From NCBI GenBank assembly GCA_013214975.1, contig JABSPR010000013.1:1-21547 (forward strand): a stretch of DNA of 21,547 nt, read 5' to 3'. The notes beneath the pieces were generated by a model, which did not search any database, was not told the origin of the DNA, and worked only from the letters and a program-made list of their open reading frames with translations. This document shows, in pieces, positions 1 through 8,158 of the stretch. The translations under genes were made by a program, and so were the position numbers. Every line of letters begins with the position of its first letter. Position 1 is the stretch's first letter. This DNA is from Flavobacteriales bacterium (GTDB lineage Bacteria > Bacteroidota > Bacteroidia > DT-38).

Positions 1-373
1 TCCTTCCTGTTAATTGCTGATGCGTTCTCTCCGAAATAAAAGCAAACAGAGGCGACATCATTATTAGCAAGAAGTTCTTGTACCCCCAGAAAAACAAAAT
101 CAACAAGGATGATTTAACAAAGAAGGCAACGATATATTGAATGGCTTTAAAAAGATAAACCAATACGAACCAATCGAACTGAACAGAATTGAGAGACGCA
201 TCTACGTAGCCAATGACAGTTGAGGATAATATCGAGGCTATGTATGCGACTATAACAAATAACAAACAAAATGCTATTCCGGGTACAATCAAGTATTTCC
301 AAAAGCCATCCTCTACTATAAGCTGATGCGCTTTCACATAAGACCTATATGCTCTTTTAATTTCCTCTAACAT
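1..373 (-). CDS. EI24/CysZ-like integral membrane protein (partial, C-terminus off left edge)
   Basis: The reading frame opens at an ATG on the minus strand (371-373) and stays open to the window edge, giving the first 124 residues. The start is hydrophilic (MLEEIKRAYRSYVKAHQLI), followed by a long hydrophobic segment at about residues 22-50, a second at about 58-85, and a third near 95-115. The stretch SPLFAFISERT near the end resembles the SPLLA-LSER region of the EI24 domain family (PF07264), which includes the CysZ sulfate permease. The family call rests on this pattern and on the membrane layout, so the substrate is unknown. The gene is divergent from purB, with about 80 bp between the start codons. 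It is not broken; it is only cut by the window. Confidence 0.7.
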   Translation of the reverse strand, partial: MLEEIKRAYRSYVKAHQLIVEDGFWKYLIVPGIAFCLLFVIVAYIASILSSTVIGYVDASLNSVQFDWFVLVYLFKAIQYIVAFFVKSSLLILFFWGYKNFLLIMMSPLFAFISERTHQQLTGR

Positions 374-427
374 ATTATATTCAAATAATTCCTGTACTAT
401 CTAATCAAAACGCTGGTACAATTGTCG

Positions 428-435
428 TAAATTTG
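428..435 (+). promoter_or_regulatory. Bacteroidota -7 promoter element (TAAATTTG) for purB
   Basis: The 8-mer matches the Bacteroidota TAnnTTTG consensus exactly and lies 18 bp before the purB ATG, implying a very short leader. I see no convincing TTTG -33 box about 19 bp upstream. The final TTG of this motif is also in frame with purB and can be mistaken for a start codon. Confidence 0.5.
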
Positions 436-453
436 CCGACTAATAAAACGATT

Positions 454-1794
454 ATGAATATAGATATTTTAAGCTCAATTTCTCCTGTTGATGGGAGATA
501 CAGAAAAGTGACGGATGATTTAGGAATTTACTTTTCTGAAGCTGCATTAATTCGATACCGCGTACTGGTTGAGGTAGAATATTTTATTGCACTTGTAAAC
601 GTTCCGCTTCCCCAATTGGAATCGTTCGACAAATCCTTGTTCGACAAACTTAGGGCGATCTATCAAAACTTCACATTAGAAAACGCGAAGACAGTTAAAG
701 ACATTGAAGCAATCACAAATCATGATGTTAAAGCCGTAGAATATTTCTTAAAAGAAGAATTCGACAAATTAGGCTTAGAAGAATTCAAAGAATTCATCCA
801 TTTTGGATTAACCTCACAGGATATAAACAATACGGCAATTCCACTTTCTCTAAAAGAAGGTATAGAACAAGTAATGGATCCGATGCTAAACAGCGTTGTA
901 GAGTTATTACAGAATCTATCCAACGATTGGAAAGACGTATCTATGATGGCAAAAACTCATGGTCAACCAGCTTCCCCAACTCGACTAGGAAAAGAAATAC
1001 TAGTATTTATTGAACGGATTGAAGCAGTTGTAGAACAAATAAAAAGCATTCCTTACTCTGCCAAATTCGGTGGAGCAACAGGTAATTTAAACGCACATCA
1101 CGTATCCTACCCTTCTATTGACTGGATTAGTTTTTCTAATTATTTCGTAGCTGATTTAGGTCTTAAAAGATCGAAGACTACAACTCAAATTGAGCATTAC
1201 GATAACCTCGCCGCACTATTTGATGGCTTTAAAAGGCTTAACAATATTTTCATCGACCTAGATAGAGATATCTGGATGTACATCTCAATGAATTACTTCA
1301 AACAAAAAATCGTTGCAAACGAAGTAGGTTCGTCGGCTATGCCACACAAGGTAAACCCCATTGATTTCGAAAACTCTGAAGGCAATTTAGGTTTGGCCAA
1401 TGCTATCCTTGAACACTTTGCAGCCAAACTTCCTATATCTAGATTACAACGTGATTTAACAGATTCTACTGTTTTACGAAATGTTGGCGTACCATTAGCA
1501 CACATGTTAATCTCTATGAAGTCGCTTACAAAAGGTCTTAACAAATTGATTTTAAACCAAGACGAAATCAATAGAGATTTAGATAATAATTGGGCCGTTG
1601 CAGCGGAAGGAATTCAAACCGTTCTTAAAAGAGAAGGTTACCCCAAACCGTACGAGGCATTAAAAGAACTTACTCGAAAAAACAGCCATGTTAATCAAGA
1701 GTCGTTGGGTGTTTTTATTGATGGATTAAACATTACCGATGCGTTAAAAACTGAGCTAAAGCTCATTACGCCACACAGCTACACGGGCATATAA
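454..1794 (+). CDS. purB: Adenylosuccinate lyase
   Basis: PurB performs two fumarate-releasing steps in purine synthesis: SAICAR to AICAR, and adenylosuccinate to AMP. It is cytoplasmic and normally homotetrameric. The 446-residue product has the fumarase/aspartase superfamily signature GSSAMPHKVNP at 292-302, followed by IDFENSEGNLGLANA, which is very close to the E. coli type. It also has THGQP at 168-172 with a conserved His169, and the TSQDINNTA segment. The length is close to the 456 residues of E. coli PurB. I chose the ATG at 454, giving MNIDILSSISPVDGRY, because the in-frame TTG at 433 lies inside the probable promoter element. The gene stands alone and is divergent from the EI24-like gene. 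Confidence 0.97.
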   Translation: MNIDILSSISPVDGRYRKVTDDLGIYFSEAALIRYRVLVEVEYFIALVNVPLPQLESFDKSLFDKLRAIYQNFTLENAKTVKDIEAITNHDVKAVEYFLKEEFDKLGLEEFKEFIHFGLTSQDINNTAIPLSLKEGIEQVMDPMLNSVVELLQNLSNDWKDVSMMAKTHGQPASPTRLGKEILVFIERIEAVVEQIKSIPYSAKFGGATGNLNAHHVSYPSIDWISFSNYFVADLGLKRSKTTTQIEHYDNLAALFDGFKRLNNIFIDLDRDIWMYISMNYFKQKIVANEVGSSAMPHKVNPIDFENSEGNLGLANAILEHFAAKLPISRLQRDLTDSTVLRNVGVPLAHMLISMKSLTKGLNKLILNQDEINRDLDNNWAVAAEGIQTVLKREGYPKPYEALKELTRKNSHVNQESLGVFIDGLNITDALKTELKLITPHSYTGI

Positions 1795-1875
1795 ACAATC
1801 TAGTAACTGTTTAATTAACAGTCATCTATTAATAACTTTAGGTAGCAAGCAACTAACACGTTGGTATTATCTCAC

Positions 1876-1883
1876 TAGTTTTG
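1876..1883 (+). promoter_or_regulatory. Possible -7 promoter element (TAGTTTTG)
   Basis: This is an exact TAnnTTTG match 27 bp before the GTG start of the gene at 1911. No clear -33 TTG lies at the expected spacing, so the call rests on one short motif and its position. Confidence 0.35.
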
Positions 1884-1910
1884 TGTTAACAAACAAGTAG
1901 AACCGCGAAC

Positions 1911-2474
1911 GTGAACCTTATTAAATCTTTTCTCCGAAAAAAAATAGACGAATCAAGGATTTCCGACTCTTTCGTAAGAACTCTAATCGAAGTATCTGAA
2001 GAAGGTTTCCCCGAAGTAGTTGATTTCATTAACTCCGAATCGGAATTCGCTACTTCGCCAAATATCTCCAAAGACGATATCCAATGGTTTATGCAAATAA
2101 TCTTTGCTGGTAACCTGCAGCACATGCATCATTATTTCCCACTCGAACAATTGAACAGAATGCGTGAAGTGTCTATCCGTAAATTCGTTTTCGAAAACCA
2201 CGACATTAACATTACAGAAGATTCTATTCTGCATTACGAAGAATATATAATTGATCTGAAAGAAGGAATGAGCGAAAAGGAAATTGCTAGTGCAATGGCC
2301 AAAGCAATATTCTACAGATGTGAACTAAACGATTTTCAAAAAGCTCACTTTCAGCATTTAAACACACCGAATCCGATTTTCTTAAAAGAACTTACAGAGA
2401 TACTTGTTAACTTTTTATGGAACTGGACCGATTTGCTAAATAAGTACAAAGTTCAGCAACGAGCAATCGGTTAA
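1911..2474 (+). CDS. Hypothetical soluble protein, function not recognised
   Basis: The open frame encodes 187 residues. The only plausible start is the GTG at 1911, because an in-frame stop lies at 1887-1889. The product is mostly charged and probably alpha-helical, with no signal peptide and no membrane segment. It is rich in acidic and aromatic residues: a His/aromatic patch (HMHHYF) near residue 69 and a Trp-rich C-terminal region (NFLWNWTDLLNKYK) near 168. I recognise no catalytic motif or named family. Its stop codon overlaps the stop of the convergent MFS gene by 4 bp. It is likely transcribed alone from a motif at 1876-1883. That it is a real gene is supported by the open frame filling the gap exactly and by ordinary composition. 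Confidence 0.75.
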   Translation: MNLIKSFLRKKIDESRISDSFVRTLIEVSEEGFPEVVDFINSESEFATSPNISKDDIQWFMQIIFAGNLQHMHHYFPLEQLNRMREVSIRKFVFENHDINITEDSILHYEEYIIDLKEGMSEKEIASAMAKAIFYRCELNDFQKAHFQHLNTPNPIFLKELTEILVNFLWNWTDLLNKYKVQQRAIG

Positions 2475-3751
2475 GCGCTTAACCTTTCATCTTTGGGAAT
2501 TGTTTGAATTACCACAAACCCGATTACAAAGAATACCAACAAAGCCAATATTGAATACCGTAAACTTCCCGTTGCCGCCTCGATTAAACCAAACATCATC
2601 ATTCCAATTACAACTCCTACTTTTAGACACACGTCGAAAAAGCTAAAGTAAGATGCATGCGACTTACCCACTGGTAATAATTTAGCATAAGTAGAACGTG
2701 CTAAAGATTGCGTGCCGCCCATAACAAACCCCACTACGCTCGCCAAAATGTAAAAATGCATTGGACTCTTCTCTGGCGTAAAATAAGCGCCAACACATAT
2801 TCCAATCCAAATAACCATTAAAATAGAAAGAACAAACAGATTGCCTTTCTTCTCTGATAAAAAAGAAAATCCATACGAACCAGCAATTCCTACAAACTGA
2901 ATTAAGATGATCGTTATAATAAGGTTTGTGTCCTCTAATTTTAACTCAATCTTTCCGTACAGTGTAGCTGCAGTAATTATGGTAAGTACACCAATATTGA
3001 AAACAAAAAAGGCCAGTAAATACCGCACCAATATTTTAGAGGTTTTAATCTCTCTCCAAACCACTTTCATTTCCTGGTACCCCTTGGTCAGTTTCTCATT
3101 AAAAGTACCGAATGGTTCATCCTTGGGCAATCCTCTAAATGCAATTTGACTAAAACCAGCCCACCATACTGCGGTAATAAGAAACGAGATTCGAATCGAA
3201 GTAGATGCATTGTCAATTCCAAAAGTTGCAGGATACATAACCATAGCCAAACAAAACAATAGTAGCAATGCACTGCCCAAATAACCAAGAGAAAAACCTT
3301 TTGCACTCAGCCTGTCCTGTTCTTCAGGAGCAGCGATAAGCGGTAAATAAGAATTATAGAATACGATACTTCCAGAAAACCCTATTGTAGATAGAATTAA
3401 ACAAACTATACCAAAGGTTAAATTATCTGCGGTAAAGAAATACATTGCACCACAAGCTAAAGCTCCGAGGTAACAGAATATTTTCATAAAAAACATCTTC
3501 TTACCTGCATAATCGGCTATTCCAGAAAGCAGAGGAGAAATAGATGCGATAAGTAAATAGGCAAAGGACAGGCTATAATCAAAGAGCTGCGTGTTCGACA
3601 TTTCCATTCCAAGAATGGCAACAATTCCATCGTTGTTAGAGGTAACACCAGCATAATAAATCGGAAAAAGGGTAGACATGATTACTAAAGGGTAAACCGA
3701 ATTAGCCCAATCGTAAAATGCCCAAGAATTGGCAACGCGTCTATCCACCAA
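2471..3751 (-). CDS. MFS transporter, UMF1 (Atg22-like) family
   Basis: The product is a 426-residue polytopic membrane protein with about 12 hydrophobic segments. Its N-terminus (VANSWAFYDWANSVYPLVIMSTLFPIYY) carries the W-x-x-YDWANS-x-Y motif typical of the UMF1 family, the bacterial relatives of yeast Atg22 vacuolar effluxer (COG2270). The MGGTQSLARSTYAKLLPVG segment in the second half is also characteristic. Atg22 exports amino acids, but bacterial substrates are mostly unknown, so none is assigned. There is no ATG: the frame begins with TTG GTG (3751, 3748) inside the end of the upstream barrel gene. An in-frame stop just upstream rules out a longer start. The overlap of about 11 bp suggests translational coupling. 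The 3' end overlaps the convergent gene at 1911. Confidence 0.88.
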   Translation of the reverse strand: MVDRRVANSWAFYDWANSVYPLVIMSTLFPIYYAGVTSNNDGIVAILGMEMSNTQLFDYSLSFAYLLIASISPLLSGIADYAGKKMFFMKIFCYLGALACGAMYFFTADNLTFGIVCLILSTIGFSGSIVFYNSYLPLIAAPEEQDRLSAKGFSLGYLGSALLLLFCLAMVMYPATFGIDNASTSIRISFLITAVWWAGFSQIAFRGLPKDEPFGTFNEKLTKGYQEMKVVWREIKTSKILVRYLLAFFVFNIGVLTIITAATLYGKIELKLEDTNLIITIILIQFVGIAGSYGFSFLSEKKGNLFVLSILMVIWIGICVGAYFTPEKSPMHFYILASVVGFVMGGTQSLARSTYAKLLPVGKSHASYFSFFDVCLKVGVVIGMMMFGLIEAATGSLRYSILALLVFFVIGFVVIQTIPKDERLSA

Positions 3752-4352
3752 TACGGTAGCTAAGTCCTACTCCAAATGTGTATGGATACTTTGCAATAAC
3801 TAAGTCTGCCTTAATTGCCAAATCTCCACCCAAGTATGCCTTAAATGCTATCGTTGGCGCGATGTTAAGTTTATTCTTTGTCTCATCGTTTTCGGTAGGC
3901 TCAAAACTTTCCTTATCGTATCGATAATTAAATATCATGTACCCAACTCGTCCACCAAGTGTAAAGTCGTACCTACTATCTGAACTAAGGTTATATAATA
4001 CTCTCGCATTAATTCCATAAACACCAATTTTTCTAGTTAGGTTCTTTGTTACACCTTCAACTAAAGCGGTATTAGTAGATTGTGCATTTCGCATAGCCAA
4101 GGCCAAACCACCACTCCACGTTGGTGTAAAATTCTTATCTACATCTACATGATATACCATCGACATTTTTGAATCAGGCCTACCAGCGTCATAACCTTTA
4201 ATATCACGCGAATTTCCAAAACCAACACCTCCCGATATTGACATTCCATAACCTTCATCTTCTTCCTCTTGGGCAAGAGCTACATTGTTCAACATGCTTA
4301 ATTGAACAAAAGTGATGGCGCTAATCAAATATATAATTCTTCCTAATTTCAT
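3741..4352 (-). CDS. Predicted outer-membrane beta-barrel protein
   Basis: The 203-residue product begins with a Sec signal peptide (basic MKLGR, hydrophobic core, then NVALA) with probable cleavage after Ala27. The mature part starts with an acidic stretch (QEEEDEGYG). It then shows alternating hydrophobic/polar strands rich in Gly, Tyr and Asn, such as SISGGVGFGNS, YGINARVLYNL and FTLGGRVGYMIFNYRYD, ending in FGVGLSYRIGG. This is the pattern of the small outer-membrane barrel families common in Bacteroidota. There is no active-site motif, so the role is unknown (structural, or a narrow porin). Its end overlaps the start of the UMF1 transporter, so the two are probably co-transcribed from the motif at 4381-4388. 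Confidence 0.75.
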   Translation of the reverse strand: MKLGRIIYLISAITFVQLSMLNNVALAQEEEDEGYGMSISGGVGFGNSRDIKGYDAGRPDSKMSMVYHVDVDKNFTPTWSGGLALAMRNAQSTNTALVEGVTKNLTRKIGVYGINARVLYNLSSDSRYDFTLGGRVGYMIFNYRYDKESFEPTENDETKNKLNIAPTIAFKAYLGGDLAIKADLVIAKYPYTFGVGLSYRIGG

Positions 4353-4380
4353 TTTGTCTGGTTTTCAATTGATATGGAAA

Positions 4381-4388
4381 CAAAAATA
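4381..4388 (-). promoter_or_regulatory. Possible -7 promoter element for the barrel/UMF1 pair
   Basis: Read on the minus strand this is TATTTTTG, an exact TAnnTTTG match, about 28 bp before the ATG at 4352. No clear -33 element is present. Confidence 0.4.
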
Positions 4389-4436
4389 ACAAAACGATCC
4401 CTTATTCGACTATGCATTTCCCGATTTAAAGGCAAT

Positions 4437-4464
4437 AAAAAAGGCAACCAATTGGTTGCCTTTT
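4437..4464 (-). terminator. Rho-independent terminator downstream of the barrel gene at 4488-5066
   Basis: An uninterrupted 18-bp palindrome (4443-4460, GGCAACCAATTGGTTGCC) is flanked by six A on the left and four T on the right. On the minus strand it starts 24 nt after the stop codon at 4488 and ends in six T, the classic intrinsic terminator layout. It separates the two beta-barrel genes into different transcripts. Confidence 0.88.
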
Positions 4465-4487
4465 AATATTGCAAATATTTCAATCTG

Positions 4488-5066
4488 CTACTTCTTTCCT
4501 CCGCCGAAAAAACCGCCAAGTTTAATTCCCATGTAACTGTTGTTTATTTTATCTATATCACCAGCCGTAACATCCAAATCACTTCCAGCAACTAGATTAT
4601 ACTCAAACAGCCAAGTAAAATGACCTGCATCAAATCCTAAACGTATGGGCAAACCTATCTTGTTATCAAAACCAATACCCGCGCCCGTGGAAGTAGCAGC
4701 TATAGAAGCTACTCTATATACACCAAATCCTAGTCCAACATGCGGTCTAAATCCGTCATCCATTAAGTAATACTGTCCAGTTGCAACATACGACTTAACA
4801 GCACTTATTTTTCCTGAGGTCACGGTACCGTCATCACTTATGGACCCTGCAACCATTAATGCCGTTTGCACTCTCAGACCAACTGCAATTGCATCGCTTA
4901 AACGATACGCAGGCTCCATATCTAACAGAAATCCCCCTCCAGCACCTTCACCTCCTGGTATGGCATATCCTATTCCAAGCCCCCATTTAAATGCCTTGTA
5001 ATCTTGGGCATAAGACAGTCCACTTACAAGCATTAAGGCCAATACTATTGTACTTATTCTTCTCAT
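4488..5066 (-). CDS. Predicted outer-membrane beta-barrel protein (PF13568/PF13505-like)
   Basis: The 192-residue product has a signal peptide (MRRISTIVLALMLVSGLSYA) with probable cleavage after Ala20. The mature chain is Gly-rich with repeated amphipathic strands (WGLGIGYAIPGG, AVGLRVQTALMV, YVATGQYYLMDD, PHVGLGFGVYRVAS, LPIRLGFDAGHFTWLFEYNLVAG, SYMGIKLGGFFGGGKK), as in small outer-membrane barrels. Strand pairs of the form GQYYL-x-RPHVGLGFGVY are usual for the Bacteroidota 'outer membrane protein beta-barrel domain' families. It has a Lys-Lys end rather than a terminal aromatic. It is not obviously a close paralogue of the barrel at 3741. No partner or substrate can be inferred. It is monocistronic, with its own terminator at 4437-4464. 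Confidence 0.75.
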   Translation of the reverse strand: MRRISTIVLALMLVSGLSYAQDYKAFKWGLGIGYAIPGGEGAGGGFLLDMEPAYRLSDAIAVGLRVQTALMVAGSISDDGTVTSGKISAVKSYVATGQYYLMDDGFRPHVGLGFGVYRVASIAATSTGAGIGFDNKIGLPIRLGFDAGHFTWLFEYNLVAGSDLDVTAGDIDKINNSYMGIKLGGFFGGGKK

Positions 5067-5225
5067 AATAAATTATTTAATGTTTAACTAGTTTTATTCA
5101 ACACCTAATATAGGCATCATTTCTAAAACCACCCAGCAAGCAACTTACATGCCAATCTTATCTTCAATAGAAAGAAAGACCAAACTCTATTCAAAAACAG
5201 CATGTTAGACCCCAATTACTAGAAC

Positions 5226-5263
5226 AAAAAAATGTGATTAGAAATAATTCTAACCACATTTTT
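5226..5263 (-). terminator. Intrinsic terminator downstream of acnB
   Basis: An A-rich arm (AAAAATGTG) pairs with CACATTTTT. Inside it, after one A/C mismatch, TTAGAA pairs with TTCTAA around a 4-nt loop. On the minus strand the hairpin lies about 29 nt past the acnB stop and ends in a run of T. Confidence 0.8.
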
Positions 5264-5291
5264 AAATTTGAATTAGCTTTTCAAAAATACA

Positions 5292-8063
5292 TTACGAACA
5301 CATCTTCTTCAGTGTAGGTGAGAACTTTGTTAAGTTAATACCTACCACAGCAGACTTGTATTCATCCATATTAGGAATTCGGCCTAGTATCGCAGATAAG
5401 ACTACCACTGGTGTTGAAGCGAGTAAAGACTCTCCCTTTTTACGTTCAGAATCTTCAACGACTCTTCCTTGAAAAAGACGAGTTGAAGTTGCCATCACAG
5501 TATCTCCTTTGGCTGCCTTTTCTTGGTTACCCATACAAAGATTACAACCTGGACGTTCCAAATACATCATATTTTCATATTCAGTTCTGATTACAGCTTT
5601 AGGTGCAGCATCGTCTAATTCGAAACCAGAGTACTTCTGTAATATATCCCAGTCGCCTTCAGCCTTAAGTTCATCAATGATGTTATAAGTAGGTGCTGCA
5701 ACGATTAACGGAGCATGAAACTCAACTTTACCTTGTTGTTTCTCTATATTCTTAAGCATTTGAGATACAATTTTCATATCACCTTTATGAACCATACAAG
5801 AACCCACAAAACCAAGATCTACTTTTTTATCTCCACCATATTCTGATAACTCTCTAATAGTATCGTGTGTATAACGTTTAGAGACATCATCGTTGTTCAC
5901 ATCTGGATCAGCAATCATAGGCTCAACAATCACATCAAGATCAACAACAAATTCAGCGTAATACTTCGCATTTGCATCTGGAGTTAAAGCTGGTTTCTCT
6001 CCCGATTTAACTTCATCGATTCTCTTATTAGCTATATCAATCAATCCTTGAAGAACTTGTTTCTTATTGTCCATGCCCTTGTCGATCATGACCTGAATTC
6101 TACCTTTCGCAATCTCTAGAGATTCAATCAAAGTAGCATCCTCTGAAATACAAATAGAAGCTTTTGCTTTCATCTCTGCTGTCCAATCAGTAAACGTGAA
6201 TGCTTGATCAGCAGGAAGAGTACCAATATGCACTTCAATAATTCTACCTTGGAATACATTATCTCCACCAAACTTTTTAAGCATTTGAGATTGTGTGGCA
6301 TGAACTACATCACGGAAATCCATGTGGTCCTTCATATCCCCTTTGAACGTTACTTTAACAGATTCCGGGATTGGCATCGATGCTTCACCAGTAGCAAGCG
6401 CAAGTGCAACTGTTCCTGAGTCAGCGCCATAAGCAACACCTTTAGACATTCTTGTATGAGAATCACCACCGATGATGATTGCCCAGTCGTCTACCGTAAT
6501 ATCGTTAAGAACCTTGTGGATTACATCTGTCATCGAATGATATTCGCCTTTAGGGTCACGAGCAGTAATAAGACCAAAGTCATTCATGAACTTCATTAGT
6601 CTAGGCGTATTTGCTTGCGATTTGCTATCCCATACAGAAGCAGTATGACAACCTGATTGGTAAGCACCGTCAACAATCGGAGAAATAACTGTAGCAGCCA
6701 TAGACTCCAATTCCTGAGAAGTCATAAGACCTGTTGTATCCTGCGATCCAACGATGTTCACCTCCACACGAACATCTGATCCCGCATGTAAAACTTTACC
6801 TGGAGTTGTACCAACAGCGTTTCTATTGAATATTTTTTCCACTGCAGTAAGACCTTGACCTTCATGAGATACTTCTTTTGAAGGAGCAAATACGGATACA
6901 AGTTCGATACCCAAAGCTTTCGATGCAAACGATTGAAGTTTTTTACCAAATACGATAGCGTATGAACCACCAGCCTTAATGAATTCTAACTTCTGAGGAG
7001 TAAGAGCCGCCGAGATATCTTTCAATTCTTGATCGCCATTATAAAGCTTCTTCTTCTTCAGGTTAATTGTAAGGATAGTCCCTGTCGCAACTGAGTATAC
7101 TTCCTCCAAAATAGCCTCTCCATCTTCGTTACGAATAGGATTACCTTCTGCATCTAGCTTTTTAACCCAGTTTTGAAGATCAATTCCAATCCCTCCAGTA
7201 ACACCAACAGTTGTTAGGAAAATAGGAGAAATTCCATTTGTTCCAGCAACGATTGGAGCATATTTAATAAATGGAATATATGGACTTGCTTCTTTACCTG
7301 TCCAAAGAGCCACGTTGTTTACACCCGACATCCTTGATGAACCAACACCCATAGTTCCTTTCTCTGCAATTAACATCACACTCTTGCCTGGATGCTGTGC
7401 TTGCAATGCCTTAATCTCTTCTTGCCCTTCTGGAGAAACAAAACATTTACCATGCAGTTCACGATCTGATCGTGAATGAGCCTGGTTACCTGGAGATAAT
7501 AAATCAGTTGAAATATCACCTTCACCCAAAATATAAGTAACAGCAGTAACCTCTTCAGCTACGTCTGGTAGTTCAGTAAAAAACTCAGCCTTAGAGTAAC
7601 TTTCTATAATCTCCTTAGCTATTTCATTACCGTTTTTGAATGCATCTTCTAATCGATCAGTGTCCGCCTCATAAAGAAAAACTTGTGTTTTAAGAACACT
7701 TGCAGCTTCTTTTGCAATAGATGCATCACTACCTAGAGCTAGATCAAGTAGAACCTCAATTGAAGGCCCACCTTTCATATGAGACAATAATTCAAAGGCG
7801 AAAGTTGCCGTAATTTCTTCTACAACAGATTCCCCTATAATGATTTCCTTTAAAAACTTAGCTTTTACACCACCTGCACTGGTTGTTCCTGGTAGTGTAT
7901 TATAGATAAAGAAGTTAAGAGAAGCCTCTCTATCTACGTTATCCAAATCTTTTATTTTCGAAATGATTTCGCTTAGCAATTCGCCACTATCGATTGGTTT
8001 AGGGTTAAGCCCTTGGTCTTTTCGATCTTTGATCTCCTGGATGTAATCTTTATATGTATTCAT
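5292..8063 (-). CDS. acnB: Aconitate hydratase B (bifunctional aconitase / 2-methylisocitrate dehydratase)
   Basis: AcnB interconverts citrate and isocitrate through cis-aconitate in the TCA cycle, using a [4Fe-4S] cluster. The 923-residue product has the AcnB domain order: a helical HEAT-like N-terminal domain (about 1-165), the swivel domain containing HGKCFVSPEGQEE and KGTMGVGSSRMSG, then the catalytic domains. The likely cluster ligands are Cys756 (GFVGSCMVHKGD) and Cys840/Cys843 (RPGCNLCMGNQ). MATSTRLFQGR also fits. It is longer than E. coli AcnB (865 residues), mainly in the stretch before the last two cysteines. Such lengths are, as I recall, normal in Bacteroidota. It appears to be a single-gene transcript, lying between the rplI terminator and its own. 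The NADP isocitrate dehydrogenase for the next step is encoded about 3.5 kb away. Confidence 0.96.
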   Translation of the reverse strand: MNTYKDYIQEIKDRKDQGLNPKPIDSGELLSEIISKIKDLDNVDREASLNFFIYNTLPGTTSAGGVKAKFLKEIIIGESVVEEITATFAFELLSHMKGGPSIEVLLDLALGSDASIAKEAASVLKTQVFLYEADTDRLEDAFKNGNEIAKEIIESYSKAEFFTELPDVAEEVTAVTYILGEGDISTDLLSPGNQAHSRSDRELHGKCFVSPEGQEEIKALQAQHPGKSVMLIAEKGTMGVGSSRMSGVNNVALWTGKEASPYIPFIKYAPIVAGTNGISPIFLTTVGVTGGIGIDLQNWVKKLDAEGNPIRNEDGEAILEEVYSVATGTILTINLKKKKLYNGDQELKDISAALTPQKLEFIKAGGSYAIVFGKKLQSFASKALGIELVSVFAPSKEVSHEGQGLTAVEKIFNRNAVGTTPGKVLHAGSDVRVEVNIVGSQDTTGLMTSQELESMAATVISPIVDGAYQSGCHTASVWDSKSQANTPRLMKFMNDFGLITARDPKGEYHSMTDVIHKVLNDITVDDWAIIIGGDSHTRMSKGVAYGADSGTVALALATGEASMPIPESVKVTFKGDMKDHMDFRDVVHATQSQMLKKFGGDNVFQGRIIEVHIGTLPADQAFTFTDWTAEMKAKASICISEDATLIESLEIAKGRIQVMIDKGMDNKKQVLQGLIDIANKRIDEVKSGEKPALTPDANAKYYAEFVVDLDVIVEPMIADPDVNNDDVSKRYTHDTIRELSEYGGDKKVDLGFVGSCMVHKGDMKIVSQMLKNIEKQQGKVEFHAPLIVAAPTYNIIDELKAEGDWDILQKYSGFELDDAAPKAVIRTEYENMMYLERPGCNLCMGNQEKAAKGDTVMATSTRLFQGRVVEDSERKKGESLLASTPVVVLSAILGRIPNMDEYKSAVVGINLTKFSPTLKKMCS

Positions 8064-8109
8064 ATAAGAAGTCTTTATTAAATTTATATAGAAATAGTAT
8101 AATATGTAT

Positions 8110-8144
8110 AAAAAAAAAGACAGGCTTACACCTGTCTTTTTTTT
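8110..8144 (-). terminator. Strong intrinsic terminator of the rpsF-rpsR-rplI operon
   Basis: GACAGG (8119-8124) and CCTGTC (8131-8136) form a stem with a 6-nt loop. It has nine A on one side and eight T on the other, so it has the right layout in either direction. It sits 14 nt past the rplI stop on the minus strand and separates the operon from acnB. Confidence 0.9.
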
Positions 8145-8158
8145 CTTTTAGAAGAAGA

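Noticed and set aside
433..453. Upstream TTG start for purB adding seven residues.
   Set aside because: The TTG is part of the probable -7 promoter element. PurB proteins start close to the ATG at 454.
1293..1571. A 92-codon minus-strand open frame within purB.
   Set aside because: It sits opposite the PurB signature region, with no promoter or recognisable protein features. Shadow of purB.
1806..1822. Inverted repeat ACTGTT-TAATT-AACAGT after purB, considered as a terminator or operator.
   Set aside because: The arms are only six bases, mostly A/T, and no T-run follows. It is too weak to call.
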